Below are positions 61,590-64,000 of a stretch of DNA of 64,000 bases, piece by piece. The first letter of the stretch is position 1; the number at the start of each line of letters is the position of its first letter. The position numbers and the translations under genes are program-made. Source of the stretch: Sporosarcina psychrophila (lineage in GTDB: Bacteria; Bacillota; Bacilli; Bacillales_A; Planococcaceae); the NCBI RefSeq assembly GCF_001590685.1, contig NZ_CP014616.1, positions 4,339,001-4,403,000 of the forward strand. The letters run 5' to 3'. The notes under the pieces are model-generated. The model saw nothing but the letters and a program-made list of their open reading frames with translations, had not been told where the DNA came from and made no database searches.

Positions 61590-63212
61590 TTACACTTGCT
61601 GATAATGTTCCGTCAATTGATTACGTAATGAGGCTTTCAGGAATTTACCGACGGATGTTTTCGGGATTTCATCCAAGAAGACAACATCGTCCGGTACCCA
61701 TAATTTAGCGAACTGGCCTGCCAAATAGGTTAGCAACCGCTGTTTCATCTCTTCGTCAGCAACCTTCCCTTCTTTCAAGACAACACACGCCAGTGGACGT
61801 TCAATCCATTGCTCATGCGGTATTGCTATCACTGCCGCTTCAAAAACATCTTCATGCGTCATTAGCGCATTCTCCAAGTCAACAGACGAAATCCATTCGC
61901 CTCCACTCTTGATCAAATCTTTTGTGCGGTCCATCAATTTAAGATAGCCGAACTCGGTCATAACTGCGATATCGCCTGTGAATAGCCAGCCATCACGGAA
62001 GGCTTCTGCTGTACGCTCATCATTGTAATATTCGCTTGCAATCCAAGGCCCCCGAATAGCTAATTCGCCCATTGTTTTACCATCCCAAGGCGCATCTCCG
62101 GCTTCATTAACAATACGGACTTCAAGACCTGGCATCGGCATCCCTTGAAGTGCACGGACATCGATTTTCTCATCCATTGTCAAATCGGTCATCCCTGATG
62201 AATAGACAGATAGACTGACTAGTGGCGATGTTTCAGTCATGCCATAACCAACTATGAACGGTACACCTAGTTTTTCTTCGAATGCACGGATCAATCCTTT
62301 TGGTGAAGCTGAACCACCGCTTACAACGGCTCTAAGTGACGACAAATCTCTCGGGCTCTCCTCCTGCTCCTTCAGTACTGCTAGCCAAATTGTTGGAACT
62401 CCCGCTGTTACGGTCACCTTCTCCTGCTCGATCAAGTCCAGCAGCAGCTTCGGATTTAAGCCTGGCCCCGGCAGGACTTGTGTTGTACCAAAAAAGACCG
62501 CGGCGAATGGCATTCCCCATGCATTGACGTGGAACATTGGCACGACTGGCAGAATTACATCTCTCTCCGATAAGCCCATAGCATCAGCTAGTCCTAGCGC
62601 ATAACTATGCAGAACAAGTCCGCGATGGGTATAGACGACTCCTTTCGGATTGCCCGTCGTAGCGGATGTATAGCACATGCCAGCTGGCGTATTCTCATCG
62701 AGATCCTCCGGGAATACAAAGTCTTCAGATGCTTCAGCTAGGAGTGCTTCATACGAATGGACATTTTCGAGTGATGTTTCAGGTATTTCAGTGCTGTCTC
62801 CCATGATGATATAATGTTTCACCGTTTTCAGATAAGGCGCAAGTTTTTCAAGATGCGGAAAGAGATTATCATCGACAAGCAGGATTTCATCCCCGGCATG
62901 GTTGATAACGTATGCAATATGTTCCGGAGATAATCGTATATTGATCATATGAAGGATGGCACCTGTTCCCGGCACACCGAAATACGCTTCTAAATGTCGA
63001 TGGTGATTCCAAGCAAACGATCCAACTTTCGTTCCGTGCTCCATCCCGAGTTTCGTCAGGGCATCTGCCAGTTTGCGTGTTCTTTTTGCGAACTCACGAT
63101 ATGGAATCCGGTGAATCGAGTTTTCTCCTGTTCGTGAAATAATTAATTTGTTAGGGAAATATTGCTCTGCTCGTTTAATAAAGGAAGATAATAATAGTGG
63201 TGTTTGCATCAT
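61590..63212 (-). CDS. Long-chain acyl-CoA synthetase (AMP-forming)
   Basis: A 540-residue ligase of the ANL superfamily that activates medium/long-chain fatty acids to acyl-CoA. ATP/AMP motifs: YTSATTGNPKGVVYTHRG (near residue 175), GYGMTETSPL (near 320), YNDERTAEAFRDGWLFTGDIA, MDRTKDLIKSGGEWIS, and the catalytic Lys in PKTSVGKFLK near the end. The first frame Met (63233) forms part of the AAAAGGGG site; ATG 63212 is the start. It precedes a repeat copy and, farther upstream, an acyl-CoA dehydrogenase gene on the same strand, consistent with beta-oxidation. Confidence 0.92.
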   Translation of the reverse strand: MMQTPLLLSSFIKRAEQYFPNKLIISRTGENSIHRIPYREFAKRTRKLADALTKLGMEHGTKVGSFAWNHHRHLEAYFGVPGTGAILHMINIRLSPEHIAYVINHAGDEILLVDDNLFPHLEKLAPYLKTVKHYIIMGDSTEIPETSLENVHSYEALLAEASEDFVFPEDLDENTPAGMCYTSATTGNPKGVVYTHRGLVLHSYALGLADAMGLSERDVILPVVPMFHVNAWGMPFAAVFFGTTQVLPGPGLNPKLLLDLIEQEKVTVTAGVPTIWLAVLKEQEESPRDLSSLRAVVSGGSASPKGLIRAFEEKLGVPFIVGYGMTETSPLVSLSVYSSGMTDLTMDEKIDVRALQGMPMPGLEVRIVNEAGDAPWDGKTMGELAIRGPWIASEYYNDERTAEAFRDGWLFTGDIAVMTEFGYLKLMDRTKDLIKSGGEWISSVDLENALMTHEDVFEAAVIAIPHEQWIERPLACVVLKEGKVADEEMKQRLLTYLAGQFAKLWVPDDVVFLDEIPKTSVGKFLKASLRNQLTEHYQQV

Positions 63213-63375
63213 ACTAATCTCGCCCCTTTTCATGTAGAATATTTTTTACGTAAACAGTGCATTATAATAGTAGGTATACGTCACATATGGTCCCGAAAGA
63301 TAATATGCCCTACGAAACCAAGTTATTCCTACTTATTTATATAGTTTGCAGTATTGAATACGGTGTACAAACTGA

Positions 63376-63446
63376 GCGTATGTGCCTTAAAAGGTTAGCC
63401 GAGCGCCAAGACAGATTCAATGGCGTTCTTTATATCAACTTATTAA
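63376..63446 (-). repeat. Dispersed hairpin repeat, copy 7 (short form)
   Basis: On the minus strand GTTGATATAAAGAACGCC leads to TTGGCGCTCGGCTAACC and TTTTAAGGCACATACGC, like copy 2 (no inner hairpin). Confidence 0.65.
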
Positions 63447-63459
63447 GCAACCCTAATTT

Positions 63460-64000
63460 CTACAAGCCCATATTCTTCGCGATGATGACTTTCATGATTT
63501 CATTCGTCCCTGCGTAAATCGATGCCACAGGGATATCCCTGTAACGTCTCGCAATTTTATATTCTTCCATATAACCGTACCCACCGTGCAACTGCATACA
63601 TTCTGCCGAAATTTCTCGCGCCGTATCGGTCAGCCAATATTTCGCCATCGATACTTTTGTGACGACATCTTTTCCCGCTAGATGATCTTCGATAAGTGAT
63701 TCTAGAAACACTTTTCCAATCTCCACTTTCGTTGCAATTTCAGCAAGTTTAAACTGCGTGTTTTGAAACGAACCAATCGGCTTATCAAATGCTTTCCGCG
63801 ATTTTACATACTCAAGTGTCATTTCTAGCATATCCTCTGATGCCGTTTGTGCGGCAATCGCAACAACAAGCCGTTCCTGCTGTAGTTTCTCCATTAGATA
63901 GCTAAATCCTTTTCCTTCTTCGCCAATTAAGTTCGTTACAGGTACACGGCAATCTTCAAAGAACAATTCCGCCGTGTCTTGCGAATGCAACCCTACTTTA
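63460..64000 (-). CDS. Acyl-CoA dehydrogenase, C-terminal part (runs off the window)
   Basis: About 180 residues of the C-terminal half; the frame continues beyond 64000 (codons KVG before LHSQDTAELFF). Motifs: HSQDTAELFFEDCRVPVTNLIGEEGKGFSYLM, AFDKPIGSFQNTQFKLAEI, CMQLHGGYGYMEEYKIARRYRD and the catalytic-Glu region YAGTNEIMK. It oxidises acyl-CoA to enoyl-CoA with FAD. Neighbour of the acyl-CoA ligase; chain-length specificity cannot be told. Confidence 0.93.
   Translation of the reverse strand, partial: KVGLHSQDTAELFFEDCRVPVTNLIGEEGKGFSYLMEKLQQERLVVAIAAQTASEDMLEMTLEYVKSRKAFDKPIGSFQNTQFKLAEIATKVEIGKVFLESLIEDHLAGKDVVTKVSMAKYWLTDTAREISAECMQLHGGYGYMEEYKIARRYRDIPVASIYAGTNEIMKVIIAKNMGL

Overview
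This is an ordinary-looking chromosomal window from a spore-forming low-G+C Gram-positive bacterium. It has strong AGGAGG-type ribosome binding sites with many GTG and TTG starts, a spore-coat-type gene, a T-box leader, Bce-type and OpuC-type transporters, a SpoIIM-like protein and a Firmicutes-type eut operon with the EutVW two-component antitermination system. The gene repertoire suggests Bacillales, probably Planococcaceae (Sporosarcina-like). The genus is an inference from gene content, not a measurement.

Left part (1-11200): a partial iron-sulfur repair gene under a Fur-type box; a class Ib ribonucleotide reductase operon (nrdE, a flavodoxin, nrdF) with an NrdR box at its probable promoter; an unlisted 57-codon minus-strand gene; an SDR oxidoreductase; a DUF2512 membrane protein; an MBL-fold hydrolase; a CotF-like coat gene whose terminator was separated from it by an inserted repeat; and argS behind an arginine T-box. 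Then comes an accessory island (about 11630-15210) with a broken IS3-family element, a small secreted Ntox21-like toxin with an overlapping putative immunity gene, and a plasmid-like ribbon-helix-helix protein.

Middle (16000-34520): a Bce/Yxd-type peptide sensing and detoxification module (response regulator, kinase, ABC ATPase, permease) followed by VanZ-RDD, DUF418 and YxeA genes; an OpuC-like osmoprotectant importer with only one permease; and a MoxR/DUF58/DUF4129/DUF4350 cluster with SpoIIM-like and RDD genes. A NERD-domain gene follows, bracketed by two arrays of a TTATCACCG motif repeating at exactly 21 bp.

Right part (34800-64000): a 13.5 kb ethanolamine-utilisation operon, transcribed leftward as eutW-eutV-eutH-eutS-eutP-eutA-eutB-eutC-eutL-eutE-eutM-pduL-eutN-BMC-mdh. 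The order of reactions is uptake by EutH, cleavage by cobalamin-dependent EutBC (reactivated by EutA), acetaldehyde to acetyl-CoA by EutE and to acetyl phosphate by the PduL-type enzyme, inside a shell of EutS, EutL, EutM, EutN and a second BMC protein. No eutG, eutT, eutQ or eutJ is visible here, while a malate dehydrogenase closes the operon. EutV-type hexaloops overlap terminators before eutH and eutA. Next are an MBL hydrolase, a YkoGHI-like two-component/PepSY cluster, a guanidino-compound catabolic operon (two amidinohydrolase-fold enzymes, permease, RocB-like peptidase) facing an IclR regulator across two palindromic operators, uppP-dedA, a 1.5 kb repeat-rich non-coding stretch, and fatty-acid genes (acyl-CoA ligase, partial acyl-CoA dehydrogenase).

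A dispersed imperfect repeat with ends like TATATATGTTGA and a conserved hairpin core occurs at seven or more intergenic sites, two of them inside the eut operon. I saw no tRNA, rRNA or CRISPR array.
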